Shown: in pieces, positions 21,962 through 33,345 of the stretch | Position numbering within the stretch: position 1 is the stretch's first letter | How the letters are laid out: each line of letters begins with the position of its first letter | From: Apoderus coryli | Taxonomy: Eukaryota; Arthropoda; Insecta; Coleoptera; Attelabidae | Length of the DNA stretch: 64,000 nt | NCBI GenBank assembly: GCA_911728435.2 | Contig: OU452203.1 | Span: forward strand, 13,847,651-13,911,650 | Direction of reading: 5' to 3' | Position numbers and translations under genes: made by a program | Notes under the pieces: generated by a model | What the model was told of the DNA's origin: nothing | Database searches by the model: none | The model's input: only the letters and a program-made list of their open reading frames with translations

Positions 21962-22234
21962 TTAAAAATCGCATCGTAATATTATTGAAGACTTTAATTT
22001 ATTGTAAACAATATCATTAATTTCTAACAAGTTTTGCCTTACGCTTAACGAGTTCCAGTAACGGATTCTATATGGGCCACGGATGTCCATTGCCTCCCTT
22101 GCCATCAGGTCTAACTCGCCTTTTGTGTTCAAGTGCAAAAGCAAAATACGACCATTTTTTCGGAAAAATTTACGCAAATCGATAATTTTGGGCTCCCTTA
22201 AAATAATTCGCCTCCCGCCCTTTGAGCGCAGCAC
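21962..22234 (-). CDS. Unassigned open frame of 90 codons beside repeat D
   Basis: I do not recognise this frame. It is less AT-rich than its surroundings, rich in Arg, Leu and Ile (RSKGGRRIILREPKI, DLMAREAMDIRGPYRIRYW), has no signal peptide or membrane segment, and begins right where repeat D ends. It could be a fragment of a transposon or endonuclease-type ORF. It may equally be chance; low confidence that it is a gene. Confidence 0.25.
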   Translation of the reverse strand: MLRSKGGRRIILREPKIIDLRKFFRKNGRILLLHLNTKGELDLMAREAMDIRGPYRIRYWNSLSVRQNLLEINDIVYNKLKSSIILRCDF

Positions 22235-22925
22235 GTTACTGATGAATTGTAACTCATTTTTGTGGATTTTTCTATAGTATCTGTCTTATGGAAAAAGTAA
22301 ATTGCATTAGAACTGAAAACTAAGCATCTAATAAAGTATAGTTTGAATTAGTAGTATCTGAACAAAGTTGCATTTCTATTATTTCAACTACCAAAACAAA
22401 ATGATCGTTGTACGCCTATTTCAGTAAAAAAGAGCCAACAACTTTATGCCATTATTGCAAACGAATTCGAATTTCAAAAACAATTAGTGTCAGATAATAC
22501 TGAGAAATCGACGTCAACTACGTAAAATTTTAACCAAATACCATTCAGAACTTTAAATAATAATTTATAGGTGGTTGAAAATGAAATGTGGATCCTTAAA
22601 TAATAGAATATACCTATGTGTTCGTGACTTTGGTTACAAGTGGAATAAGAAGCATTGGATTGAGTTGTTTAAAGGAATAATCAGAAGGTATTTGAACATT
22701 TATTAGAAAAAGATAATTTAGTAAATTGACTGATTTATTTATGTTCTTTCCAGACACGAAAGTATAACAACTTCGATGTTTAAAAATGCGTTTGATATTT
22801 ACTGGCACAATGCGAAGTATAGGACAGCGTAAACCTTGAAGTGTGATGCTTGTAAACTGAACAAAATAAACAAATAAGCTGGTGGCCTTGAGACAAGACT
22901 AACTCTCAATACAAAAAATAATCTT
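22235..22925. other. No recognisable gene
   Basis: AT-rich filler without motifs. Confidence 0.4.
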
Positions 22926-23010
22926 TCTATATGAAACAAAATGCGTCAACTCCACAAATATATAATTTAAAAGTGTTTCCAATTTCTTAGTGTTGAACTA
23001 GTCAACAACA

Positions 23011-23056
23011 CAAACAAACATGTTTCGACATTCTGAATGTCATCATCAGTAGTACA
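23011..23056 (-). ncRNA. Hammerhead ribozyme-like motif 2
   Basis: On the minus strand: CTGATGA (23049-23043), stem II GACAT/ATGTC (within 23041-23027), GAAA (23026-23023), palindromic stem III ACATGT (23023-23018), then T at 23017. Stem I is weak: A-T and G-U pairs and then mismatches. As in motifs 1 and 3, an extra T follows the first core box. The flanking minus-strand sequence (to about 22860) may be the remaining arm of a degraded element; no opposite arm was found. Confidence 0.45.
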
Positions 23057-23439
23057 AAAACACACATTCAAACCCTCAGGGTGCTCCTATAGACACTCAT
23101 TTTTCAAATTGCACACGCTGTATACACTAATTATATATCAAAGTCTTTATTAGAGAAAGATCTATCACGAAAAAAAAAAATGTAATTTTTTACATTTAGT
23201 TTAGCGAATTTGATTTTTTTTAAAGTATTATACCCTCATTTATACCGTTTAACTACGCGCTATGAGTACAAAAGCCTAATCAGTTCCTCACTATGTACAA
23301 TGGTACTTTTGTACCAAATTTGGTGAAAATCCATTGTGCCTTTTTTTAGTAACAGTGTACAGTATGTCCACGAACCCACGGATGGAGGTCCCAAGAGGAC
23401 TAAAAATTTTATTTTTCGACAAAATAATAAGTTCTGTTT

Positions 23440-23720
23440 TAATCCTATCCAAAGACTAATTCTAAAATTTTAACAACTTAACAATAGAATAGGCACAAAA
23501 AATTGCAAGGCGACAACTGCAGGAGCATCATTGTCGTCAAAAGGTTTCTTCTTCAGTGTTAAACTTTCCACCGACCTAGTATTCCTGAGTTTTTTGACCA
23601 GTTAACGAATTGAAATTGAAACTCCTTGAAAATTTTCGACAAAGCGTTCTTGTACATATCTGTATGAACAATCGTCAGTTCCATAGCTCTCCACCAAAAA
23701 TATTTTTTGTTCAAGAGTTA
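23440..23720 (-). pseudogene. DD41D transposase N-terminal (helix-turn-helix) relic
   Basis: The minus strand reads LEQKIFLVESYGTDDCSYRY then VQERFVENFQGVSISIR, a stop, and LVKKLRNTRSVESLTLKKK. This is the pattern of the DUF4817-type helix-turn-helix (EQRVFLVExYxxxxSYxxVQExFxxxFP...LVxKFRxTGSV). No DDE region follows. Confidence 0.6.
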
Positions 23721-24119
23721 AGTGTTAGTTAATATCATGATGAAAAACCTACCACCAATAATCACCTGTTTAGAACAGCAGTCTCGAAAATGCATGTAGC
23801 CTTGATGATTGCCAACCCTCGGAGCGAAGACGGCACTTGAAGAAGGAGAAGTTAATATCAAATAGTATGTCACTTTACAAAAATAAAATAAAATTGGAAT
23901 ACTGAGTTGGAATTTTATAATTATTAGTATTTGGATAGGATTTAATTTTTTTAATTTTCGACTTCGCTCCAAAACGAGAAATAATAACTTACTCAAAACG
24001 AGAAATAATCATTTACCTCTAGAGCATTTCACGTTTTCCTGTTTTCGACCCCCCCTGTATAATATTTTCAAATTTGAAGTATGCCAATAGACTTTTCAAA
24101 ACAAGCAGAAAGTTCTTGT

Positions 24120-24585
24120 TTCTGGGCAACTAGTGGGAAATATTTAAAAATGCATGGATAAATTTCCTGGTAATGACAAAAGTAGCATCGGTTATGAAAA
24201 ATCACCATAGCAATGCCGACAATACAATTAAACCAAATTGACAGTTTACACTATTTCGCTAAGTTCGTTTCAAAGATATTTATATAATGCAAAATAGTGA
24301 TAGTGATAGTGAATATAGTTGAACACCACCTATCCAATTCAATACTTTTAACACATCGTATTTAGGCTTACGCCAACAGAGCGAGTATAGGTAAGTTTCG
24401 AAAAACAAATATTTTCCTAAAAATTATGATGCTTAATTTATTCAAAAGCATTAAAACAGTCGTAGAAAAAGTATAGTGTGAAATGACGATTTCCTACTCG
24501 TATGATGAATGAACGATAATACTCGTAGGAAATATATGTCATTTCATGTTCGTTGCACAATATACGAGTACTATTATTTACGTCT
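24120..24585 (+). repeat. Dispersed repeat D, copy 2, with a 68-bp hairpin
   Basis: Second copy of the repeat at 21570-21958, with an extra ~80-base segment in the middle. Near its end 24479-24546 forms a palindrome: TGAAATGACGATTTCCTAC at one side and GTAGGAAATATATGTCATTT at the other. In copy 1 the hairpin is eroded. Confidence 0.7.
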
Positions 24586-26440
24586 AAAATAATCCAAATT
24601 AAATTAATTAAAGAAGTAATTTCATATGAAACAGAGGAGTGTAATTTAATTACGAAAAACAAAACTCAATCATCGTCTCCACTATTTTACATAATTAACC
24701 TTTAACATACTGACATGGTTCGGAGCTTGCTTATTCCATCATTAGCTTATCTCAACACGAAAATTCTTAAGAAATTAAGTCTTGTTTTGTTAAGGAAGCC
24801 TGTTTCTTAAGAAATTGTTTAGTAAGAGTTTTATTGGATGAACTGAGAGCAGTCAAATATGCGAAAGCCTCAGACATAACAGCTTGTAAAAATGTCCAAT
24901 GCAGTTGCTAAATTTGCTAAGATTTATCGAATCCACAAATATTTGATTAATTTCCACAACACCTAGGTGAATGCAGTGAAGATTAGGGACAAGAGATATT
25001 AATATAATGAAGGACTCATAATACACATCAAGAACACTGTGAAATTGTCAAAAATAACTCTCTAATATCGGGAGGAACAATAATCTGACTATGGTCTGGA
25101 TCTCTGGCGACTTTGGTTGGTGGTTGGTATACTTAATACCTGGAAACTTTTGGCAAAATTATCCAGAATTGGTACATTAGGCTAGAACTCTAGCTGTACT
25201 AGGACTTTGCGAATGTAGTTACATTACATTGAGTTGCTCAGTGAACTTTAAATAGGTATGAACCACAATAAACTCTCGAGTGGTCGCAGTAGAGGGTCCG
25301 GACCAACTCATTTTGAACCTATATACAGGATAATAGTGAACATAAACATTAAGTCAACTTGGCAAGTAAACAATACAAAACATTAAATGATATTATAAAC
25401 TCAATAAGAGTCAATGCTTGCTCAATTAAATGCTCCAATTTAGGAAAAGGAAAAACAAATTCAGCACATTTCAAAATTGACTTCCATCAACTACCACTTG
25501 AAAATGGTCCTGTAGAATAGGTCATTCTACTTAGTCATCCAGACACGGTATATACATACATATAAGGTCTTTTAGGGTAATAGATGTGCACTAGCAGACA
25601 ATTCGTTTGTTTTCAGAACGCGCTCCAAGTAGATTGCCGTGCTTTTTACAGAAGCGAGACTCACTACACTATTCTCTTTTTTTTCTCTCTGCTCCATCCT
25701 TCTTATACGTCCTAGGTATATATCTAATGCTCTATTTTTGAGTTACGTGTCAGATTTAAGGCAGAGAATGTCGTATATCGAAATGGGGATGTATTTCTCT
25801 ATTTTTGAAATGATTTACTTTTTATATTACGAAAAAAGTAAACGGTATAAAGGTGTATAGCATCAATTTTTCTGCTTATCCAGGACGTGACTATGCATAA
25901 ACGAACCCTCTACATAAATTGATCACATTGAAGTCATTGATGCTGTCTGATTAGGGTATATTATTTAGGATGATTTACGGTCGATGGAACTTCACAAGTT
26001 TTGAGAAAAATGAACTATTCAATTGTGTCTGGTTATACAATTTATTATGTCATATAGAAATACCCATATTATAAAATGTTTAGAGAGGAATTTACATAAA
26101 TATTAAGTTACGGGGTAATACAAGTTACTGTGGTTATTTCCGAGATAAAAGGAAGATTCTATAAAAATTGGACCAAGTTCCACGATATATTTGATTTATA
26201 AAGAAGGCGTTGTGACAACTCATTTAGCATAATATTCGTACATTTAGAGTGATTATCATTAAAGATTTGAATCTTTGTCGAAGTAAATTTGATTTTATAG
26301 GAAAAAATCGGTTTTTTTGACTCTTTTAAGAAGATTTTCATCAAAAGGAACCCACAATTAAACTTGTTTACATGGATTAAGAGTGAGGAAGAGCATTAGT
26401 TCGCTTTATGAGCAACAGATTGGATACAAACGTGAAATGC
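24586..26440. other. No recognisable gene
   Basis: Mostly AT-rich. FSKIDFHQLPLENGP can be read near 25470-25515 on the plus strand and faintly recalls an LTR-retroelement RT, but nothing around it supports that. Confidence 0.4.
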
Positions 26441-26708
26441 TATATACATTCTGTCCAAGATAAGATGGATTTGGTTGGAGTTATAATCTCTGTTAAATTA
26501 ATGAAAAGTTGTACAATTTAAACACCTTTTAAACAGTGTTTTCAAGAGTAAACTAACTTTAGCTGTTTTGGAGAATTTTTGAAGATACGATTTTTTGCGA
26601 TTTTAGTTTTTATTTATTTCTCACATTATTTTACAGATATAAAAAAATAAAAAGCACTTCCTCATGGATACTTTTTGAGGAGAAAAAGACACCGTTTACA
26701 AATTTTCA

Positions 26709-26748
26709 CTACAACGTTTCGTTTTTGATAAACCATCATCAACTTCGT
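26709..26748 (-). ncRNA. Hammerhead ribozyme-like motif 3 (degenerate)
   Basis: Minus strand: TTGATGA (26742-26736; first base C in the consensus), stem II GTTT/AAAC, GAAA (26720-26717), palindromic stem III ACGT (26717-26714), then T. Stem I does not pair well. Same overall layout and extra T as motifs 1, 2 and 4, so probably the same lineage, decayed. Confidence 0.35.
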
Positions 26749-26969
26749 TTTTTTTATTTTCAAATTTTAAGCCATTTTCAATTCAAAAATAGGTGGTATA
26801 TCACACTTAATGGTTTCAACAATATTTCAGTATTTTTAGCTGTTATTTAAACTTATTCAAGAAAAATCACCATAATTTGGCACTTAACTGACTGAATCTG
26901 TCAATTTCTCTTTGGTGTTGATTTCTTTTATATTCATATTTTATATAAATGTGTAGAATTATGAAATTA

Positions 26970-27138
26970 TGTTTATTATTATTATGTATTGTTCTTGATA
27001 CGGTTTTTGTTTTGTTTCTTTTTCTTAGAATTATTGATTAGTTTGTTGTGATATAGTTGATTATATTTTTAGTCACATTGTCTTCTAATTGGGTTCTTTA
27101 ACCTGTTAGACAATAAAGAATATTATTATTATTATTCT
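26970..27138 (+). mobile_element. Non-LTR retrotransposon 3' tail
   Basis: TTAACCTGTTAGACAATAAA followed by an ATT tract at 27118-27136 is the same kind of 3' end as the Jockey-like copy at 31.7 kb (GTTGGGCAATAAACGC plus TTTA tract). No coding part is attached. Inserted in the middle of the inverted-repeat element. Confidence 0.45.
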
Positions 27139-28289
27139 GAATGCAGAGTAGGAGGTTTTGCAGAAACATTATTTCGTCTGTTTTGTCCAAAAGTACAATT
27201 TAGATAAAATATGGGTTAATTATGCGGCTATATTTCGAACAAAATTGAACACTGTATATTTCGCGGCGGTGTTTCTTAATCAGCGGTTTTACTAGAGGTG
27301 TCGTGTTCTTCTCCTTCAAAATAGGTAAATGTACCTATTGCGGTGCGGAAAAAACTTCAATATTCTTAAGAGCGCGAAATATGAATTTGAAATTAAATGA
27401 AAGAAGAAGGCTTAAGTTTAGTTATGAATTATTTGTTTATTTATTTTAGGTATTAATAGAATAAAATGATTTTATTAAGAAAAAAGGTTTTGGTTGATAT
27501 TTAATTATATATGAAGAATTAATAAAAATGAAAATAATATATTTTGGGACAAAACATCGTCGTTAATCACAATTATTTATTATTATTTGCCAATTTATTT
27601 CTCTCTCAATACAACATTTTATTCTGTACGCGGTTTTTTAAATTTTGTTGAAATTTTTGTGCTATTTGAAGTTATTAAAAAAAATAAGTGCCAAACTACC
27701 TATGGCGATTTTTCTTGAATTATTATAAATAACATCTTAGTGAAATTTTGTAAACACTGTCTATTTCTCCTCAAAAAGCAACAATAAGAAAGTGCTTTTC
27801 TTTTCTAATATCTGTAAAAATAATGTCAAAAATAAATAAAAACTAAAATCGCAAAAAAAAGTTTTTTGAAAAATTCTTGAAAACGGCTAAAGTTAGTTTA
27901 CTTTTGAAAGCACCACTTAAAAGTTGTTTAAATTGCACAAATTTTCTCTAATTTAACCAACATTGTAACTTCTACCGTTTCCCAGATTCCAATGCTATCC
28001 CATTCTTATCTTGGACAGAGTGCATAATATAGATTTTTGGTTTATTACTTTTAAATTTCTGTTTTGTCTACAAAATATTAACGTTTTAGTGTAGCCCTCG
28101 TATAAATAATCGAGTCCGCGCGTAGGCCTCATAATTTCAAATTCGTTTACTGCTTGCACCTGCAGTCGGTATGGTTTTGATCGAACAGAAATAAACATCC
28201 GCACCAAAGGGTTCGTTCTATTGGTCTGTGAGGTGATGATTCTGTTGAACAATAAATTATATTATTATTTTAATTATTATTAATATGTC

Positions 28290-28385
28290 TCACTCTGTTT
28301 GCACTCAATTAGACTGGGCCTCTGCTAGTTTAAATAAAATCCCTTGTATAGATAAATTGAGTATTTTTGTCAAATATACTGCAAA
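28290..28385 (+). repeat. Degenerate fragment of MITE family M1
   Basis: CAATTAGACTGGGCCTCTGC, then AAATAAAATCCCTTGTATAG and ATTTTTGTCAAATA, follows the 3' end of the M1 copies at 39.9-40.3 kb and 56.2-56.5 kb (AATTAGACTGAGGCCCTGCT, AAAATCCCTTGTGTAGG). Confidence 0.55.
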
Positions 28386-28389
28386 ATTG

Positions 28390-29145
28390 ATTACTTGATC
28401 ATATTTACGAACACAAATTCTTTTTATAGCATAAAATAGAAGTGGAGAGAAATTAATCCAGGAAAATATTTTTTTATTTATGGCTAGTAAAAATATTTTG
28501 TAGTCCTAGCTTGTGAGTTGTGTATAAAATTTTAAAAAACTAAATGTTATATTCCTTTCAATGGTGGCAACATAATTACGCAGCCTATTTATAAATAAAA
28601 AAATAAAAGAAAGAGTTGTGTCACATTAAATCCAATCAACATGAATTATATCTGGTCGAAGCCGCTAAAACCCACAGCTCAACATGTCATCTCGTTCTAT
28701 TATTCCTATCCATGCATGTAGTTCCTGTGTTCAACCGTCGCGTCGCGCGGCTTACCGCAACGTGTGTCACTCACTAGGCAAATCCTATTCAACGTTAATA
28801 TACGACTATTTTCACTCTAAATCGCTCTGTATATCAAAGCAAATCCTGCGTATACTTATTGGCTTCTTAAATATGTAACAAAGGTTTAGATATGCCAAAT
28901 TTTCTATCATAAATATAATATACATTTTAATCAAAAGTGTAATGAAGGCAAAGAGATTTTAAATTATTATAATGGGTTAGGTATGCAAGAATGCATAGAT
29001 ATGTTCATAGAACTTGACCAAAAATATCTGCGATTTACAATTGATACATAGATGTTTATAGTCATTTAAGTACCTATGTATAATCATAAAGGCCACGAAC
29101 TTCTCAACATTGAAAATTTCTATTTAATTATAATTGTAAAAGTAA
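28390..29145. other. No recognisable gene
   Basis: The open frame at 28684-28878 is in a locally GC-richer patch but shows no motif. Otherwise AT-rich filler. Confidence 0.4.
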
Positions 29146-29149
29146 GGAG

Positions 29150-29510
29150 TAAAAGGCTATGAAAAAGTCAGGATGGATAACATCTTCCTTTTTCGTAAAT
29201 AGATGTAGAATGATATGGACCGCTATCTGGCTACTCAGATGAAATTATATTATGATGCAACATAAACTCAAATACCTTCGCAAAACACGACTGAATAGAT
29301 ACGGAACGATAATTTGTTATATCATGGGTATCCCCTTATTTAAATACCGGCGCCACCCTAGAAGATTTCCAAATCGAAGGGAAACTGCTTGATTATAAGG
29401 CAAGATTGAAAATAGCACACAATGGTCCAGCAAATACCGCAACGTAATCTCGAATCATAAAGGATGGTATACCAACCGCACCTGCTGTAAGTTTTGCTTT
29501 GAAACTTTCC
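29150..29510 (-). pseudogene. Jockey-like reverse transcriptase N-terminal relic
   Basis: Minus-strand pieces in three frames read in order: GIPSFMIRDYVAVFAGPL, CAIFNLAL, SSFPSIWKSSRVAPVFK and GDTHDITNYRSVSIQSCFAK, then VFEFMLHHNI. This is the PDGIPxxxxK...WKxxxVxPIFKKGDxxDxxNYRPIS block of Jockey-type RTs. Catalytic FADD is absent: the copy breaks off at about 29150. Confidence 0.7.
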
Positions 29511-29699
29511 ACTTGCTATTTTCACCATCGTAGTTTATGTTTTTATTTATTATTTACTACAATTTATTTTTCACTGTGTACCGATAATGTTTAAAAAGGG
29601 CTTCAGAAATTAAAAAATAAAGATTAATCGACACCTACTCGTATAAGAGTTTTATCATAACAAGAACATTTGTCTTTTGTCAATCAACCAATTACGTTG

Positions 29700-29935
29700 C
29701 ACTACTCAGATCAAAGATTTGCTGAGTGATCTTTCTTTTAGACAAGATGGTAGGAGAGCTACTTCTCCTAATGTTGTAAATGTAGTTCTAGCTACGGCTG
29801 GACAGGAACATAATATATGTTCCACCATCTCAGCATCCTCAACACAGCACAAGCAGCCTTCGGAATTTTCCAAAAGGCCCAACCTCGAAAAAGGATGATT
29901 CAAACGACAATGGCCGTCATCCGTACTACTCACGC
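29700..29935 (-). pseudogene. Non-LTR retrotransposon C-terminal zinc-knuckle fragment
   Basis: DGHCRLNHPFSRLGLLENSE then CLCCVEDAEMVEHILCSC gives the CxxC...HxxxxC motif that closes many R1/Jockey-group ORF2 proteins (GHCxLNxHxxxxGL...CRxCxxxxExxEHxLCxCP). It is open for 75 codons but truncated at both ends. It is not collinear with the RT relic at 29150-29510, so it comes from a different insertion. Confidence 0.75.
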
Positions 29936-30219
29936 GTCAAAAGTTAAACTTTTAACAATAAGACTGGTTAAATGTTAGCACTCTAAATTGTATATGTGTT
30001 TAACTTTAACAGGACCATTTTACAGCTCTAAAGTAACAAAAATAAAAAAAGCTCCTAATGGAAAATTCTACAGCAATTCCCTAAAGAATTTGGTGGATGT
30101 GTATTTTAAACTAAGCTATTTTATTCGTAGATAAAAAGATGTCAACTTAAGAATATTATTTGATGTAAATATTTGTTTTCCGTTTTAGCAGAAAACTAGA
30201 CTTGTTTCTTTAAAGATAC

Positions 30220-30238
30220 AGATATATATATATATATA
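30220..30238. repeat. (TA)n microsatellite
   Basis: About nine TA units at 30221-30238. Confidence 0.8.
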
Positions 30239-30376
30239 ACGAAATAAAATATGCTCAGCAGTAGTAAAAGCGGATAGAGACAGAAACGAAAAGTTAATCA
30301 AAAAACCCAATGTAGACAGAGCCATCGAAATCTTTTTTTTTTAATTTTCATGACGTTTGAAGCTGAATAATAATGG

Positions 30377-30403
30377 AGTAATAATAATAATAATAATAAT
30401 AAA
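30377..30403. repeat. (TAA)n microsatellite
   Basis: Eight TAA units, probably the tail of an otherwise unrecognised retroposon. Confidence 0.75.
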
Positions 30404-30623
30404 GAGAAAGCCAATATAGGTATGCTGTTCTCCTCTAAGATTAAGGATGGAACAAGTTTTTTGTCCTTTTCATGTATTATGTAAGATCTTTTATTTATTT
30501 CTCTGTCGAATGAGCTTCTCTTAGGGAAACACACCTACAAGGAGAAGTCCAGAATTAAGGAGGAAACAGACAGAGCAATACTCTGGAAAAATCTTCCTGG
30601 ACTGATACTCTCCAAGAAATTCC

Positions 30624-31730
30624 TTGGAAACCTCACTTCATTCATTCATTAACGATCTTAACGAGTGTCTGCAAGTTAACAGGTTGTTTTTCGCTGACGA
30701 TGTCAAACTGTTCGCCACTATCGTGTCGTACGAGGACTGCATAGGTCTTCAGAGTGAGCTTGAGGCGAAGGAGAGTTGGTGTAACAATAACAAGCTATAT
30801 CTAAATGCTAAGAAGTGTAAATGCATGTCTTATTCGAGAAGGAAAACTGCTTTTAATTTTCAGTATCGACTTGGACAGACTGTTCTCGCGAGATGTGCAA
30901 CTTCTACCGATTTGGGTGTTACGTTTGACTCGAGATTGTCTTTCGTTCCTCATATTAACTTAAAGGCGAATGAAGCGATTAGGGCTTATGGGTTCATTGT
31001 TAGAAATTGCACAGGCTTTAAAAATATTAACGCATTGAAAACATCATATTTCTCTTACGTTTGTTCGAAACTAGAGTATTGTTCAATCAGATTCCTTAAA
31101 TATCTCATATATAAATCTGATGGCGTTTATCCAGAAAGAGGGGTGGGTAGTTCGATGCTCTGGAATAGATTTAACGTTTAACGAGTTCCGTGGAATCCTT
31201 GCTTCTTTGAAATTTTTGTACGGTCTTTTAAATGGTAAAATCGATTGATCTGAGTTACTGGCTGAGATTGATATAAATGTTCCACGCCTGGGGAGTCGTA
31301 ACGGATTAATGTTTTACTGCAAACGTCCTGTTACTAATCTATACACGAAATCGCCAGTTTTTGTGATGTGCAATAATTTTAATATGATCTGTAACGATTG
31401 CGACAACTTTGATTGTTCGTTGCACGACTTAATGGAAACTGCTCGTAGTTTTTTTAGGGTGTGATGTAATGTTAATGTAATTGTAATATAATGTCATGAA
31501 AGTAAATATCTACATCTGAATTTAATTTGTTATTTTGTTCAATATTATTCCGTTTAGTTTCTTGATTGTGATTGATTTTAGTTTGTTTGATTTGATTGAT
31601 TTGGATGTACTTAATTTGCCGTAATTTGATTTATTATCTTTATTATTGTTTATTATTTATAATGTTGTATTATATGTTGCTCTGTAAAGGGATTTATTCT
31701 GTTGGGCAATAAACGCTTATTTATTTATTA
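30624..31730 (+). pseudogene. 5'-truncated Jockey-like retrotransposon with 3' end
   Basis: The best-preserved non-LTR piece. A 185-codon frame (30624-31181) has INDLNECL, the catalytic box FFADDVKLF, SWCNNNKLYLNAKKCKCMSY, DLGVTFDSRLSFVPHI and FSYVCSKLEYCS. A short deletion follows LEYCS, where about 20 residues (VIWNPxY...) are missing. After the frame shifts near 31175 the C-terminus continues RGILASLKFLYGLLNG...INVPRLGSRNG...NNFNMICNDCDNFD and stops near 31460. The 3' UTR ends GTTGGGCAATAAACGC and a TTTA tract at about 31700-31730. Everything before the FADD region is missing, as expected for incomplete reverse transcription. Confidence 0.88.
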
Positions 31731-31734
31731 TTAT

Positions 31735-32165
31735 TTCTTCATTCATGAAACATCTAAAATCAGTTTGGAGCCCAGTAAGAACGGGCTACGTATTCTTATA
31801 CAGGAAATTATTGCCTTAGAACACATATGGCAATATTAGGCCTAGAAGTGAGCGAAGAATGCAGATTCTGTAGGAAGGAGGAAGAAACTCCTGATCACCT
31901 AGTAACAGAATGCGCTTATTGTGAAGCGTCGTTAAGTTTTGCACTATTAGCCGATCTTCATCGCAGGCAGGTGGGAGACCGCGCGTGGAAGCTTTGTGAA
32001 TCGCTATGTACTCTCTCCAAAGCTTCCATATCTTTAACAAAATTTGGAAACCATCCACTATTGGTATATTCCAGGCCTGACCTTAGGAATGCCGTGAGAC
32101 GAGACGAGACTGAGCTTGATCTCGTCTTGAATGGTCTCAACTTGCAGACCCACTTAATTTGAACC
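31735..32165 (+). pseudogene. R1-like non-LTR ORF2 C-terminus with zinc knuckle
   Basis: The 111-codon frame starting 31827 holds LGLEVSEECRFCRKEEETPD then HLVTECAYCE, a CxxC...HxxxxC motif, followed by a helical tail (LCTLSKASISLTKFGNHPLL). Upstream bases 31740-31826 look like the rest of the RNase H end in other frames. It directly follows the tail of the Jockey-like copy. Confidence 0.75.
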
Positions 32166-32389
32166 TACCTACCTGGTCTCAACTGATATTTTAAAACGAG
32201 AGTATAGGCTTAAATTATGAAATCTCACAGTTAAGATCGAATTACAGCTTTAATTTTGAATAAAAAAATAGCTTTTTAAAATAATCCGAAAGTTGTCGGT
32301 TGTCAAAAAAAATCTAGTTTTGGTTATACATATGGTGTCTGCTAAACACTTACGTTTTTATTGGTCGCAAAAAAATCCAAACAGGATGA

Positions 32390-32800
32390 TATTTTCAGGG
32401 TTGCTTAGGAACTGCCTCCTGACTATAAAACCAAAAAATCACCATCGAACCATATTTTTTTAGAGCAACATGACCTTCATAATAGTTATAGAGGATCGAA
32501 AGCTGAACAAATTTCCCGCACAGGGAAAGTTGTGAATGCGCTAAAAAGAAATTTGACATAAGGACGGATATAACTATTGTGAAGTTCCTTGAGACGATTA
32601 AGATCATTTCCAGTCTGTGTGTCTGTATGTATTCTTCCACGATAGCGGCTAAACGCTTTAATCAATTGAGCTAAATTTTGGTGTATGAGTTCGGGGGAGT
32701 CCTAGGATGAACCCATTCGTTTTTGGTTCAAATATGATTATATCTTGTCGGGAAATTTTTGGGGCGACACAACCGATTTTTTTAATTCTAATACTTAGCG
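32390..32800 (+). repeat. Dispersed repeat A, copy 1
   Basis: Shares TTTCCCGCACAGGGAAAG, GGACGGATATAAC, GTCTGTATGTATTCTTCCAC, CGATAGCG then AAACGCTTTAA, CAATTGAGCTAAATTTT and GTCGGGAAATTTTTGG with 41150-41610. No coding content. The class is unknown. Confidence 0.75.
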
Positions 32801-33154
32801 AGGTACCTACGGCTATCAAATTCTGCTGGGGACAAAGGTGGATTTATAGTAAAAAAAAATTCACGGGAACATGACCTTAAAAGTTTTAGAGAATGAACAA
32901 CTTTGCCTTATAATTTTTTTTGCAGCTCTAGTACTTATCGAGTACGGCTGCTGCTACAGATGGAATGTAGCTTTTTTAAGTTATTGGTGGAATTTTATGA
33001 TATAATTTTAACTAGCAATCGCACAAGACATTTATTACTGAGATCATAAATATGTTTAAAAAAATACATAATTTTAATTTCTGTCAAAATTACACAAAAT
33101 TCGATTAGATAGTTGTTATGAAACCATTCCAAGGAATCTAAAAATGTAAAAATA

Positions 33155-33345
33155 TGTAGGGTGTCTCATTTGAAATTCTAGAGTTATGTCGTTGCAGAAC
33201 TATTCGACCCTGTATTATTAACACTCAAATAATTTTAAAATGGCTTTAAAACCAATAAACTTTTGCATTAACATTTTTGTTCTAAAGTCAGTAGTTTCTG
33301 AGAAATGGTACAGTTCCCTAATAAAGTGCCCACCTTGTACGTTCT
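33155..33345 (+). repeat. Orphan Tc1/mariner-type transposon end
   Basis: TGTAGGGTGTCTCATTTGAA resembles a terminal repeat start; subterminal-looking sequence follows to about 33345. No partner end found. Confidence 0.4.

Larger units (their letters stand above)
26445..28024 (-). mobile_element. Long inverted-repeat element, about 1580 bp, TA flanks
   Basis: The left arm starts TACATTCTGTCCAAGATAAG and the right arm, reversed, starts TGCACTCTGTCCAAGATAAG; a TA lies outside each (26443-26444, 28025-28026). The arms (about 26445-26885 and 27685-28024) stay alignable over more than 300 bp, through TTTGCGATTTTAGTTTTTAT and TTTTTGAGGAGAAA. The left arm holds about 130 extra bases (26709-26838) that contain a hammerhead-like motif on the minus strand. 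The middle (26886-27684) has no transposase but includes a non-LTR tail. It is either a fold-back/MITE-type element of the TA-targeting group or a Penelope-related inverted unit. Confidence 0.65.

Noticed and set aside
25465..25520. FSKIDFHQLPLENGP as an LTR-retroelement RT block
   Set aside because: Single weak match without YVDD or other RT blocks around it.
28684..28878. Cys/Arg-containing 64-codon frame as a gene
   Set aside because: Short, no family motif, no flanking exon-like signals.
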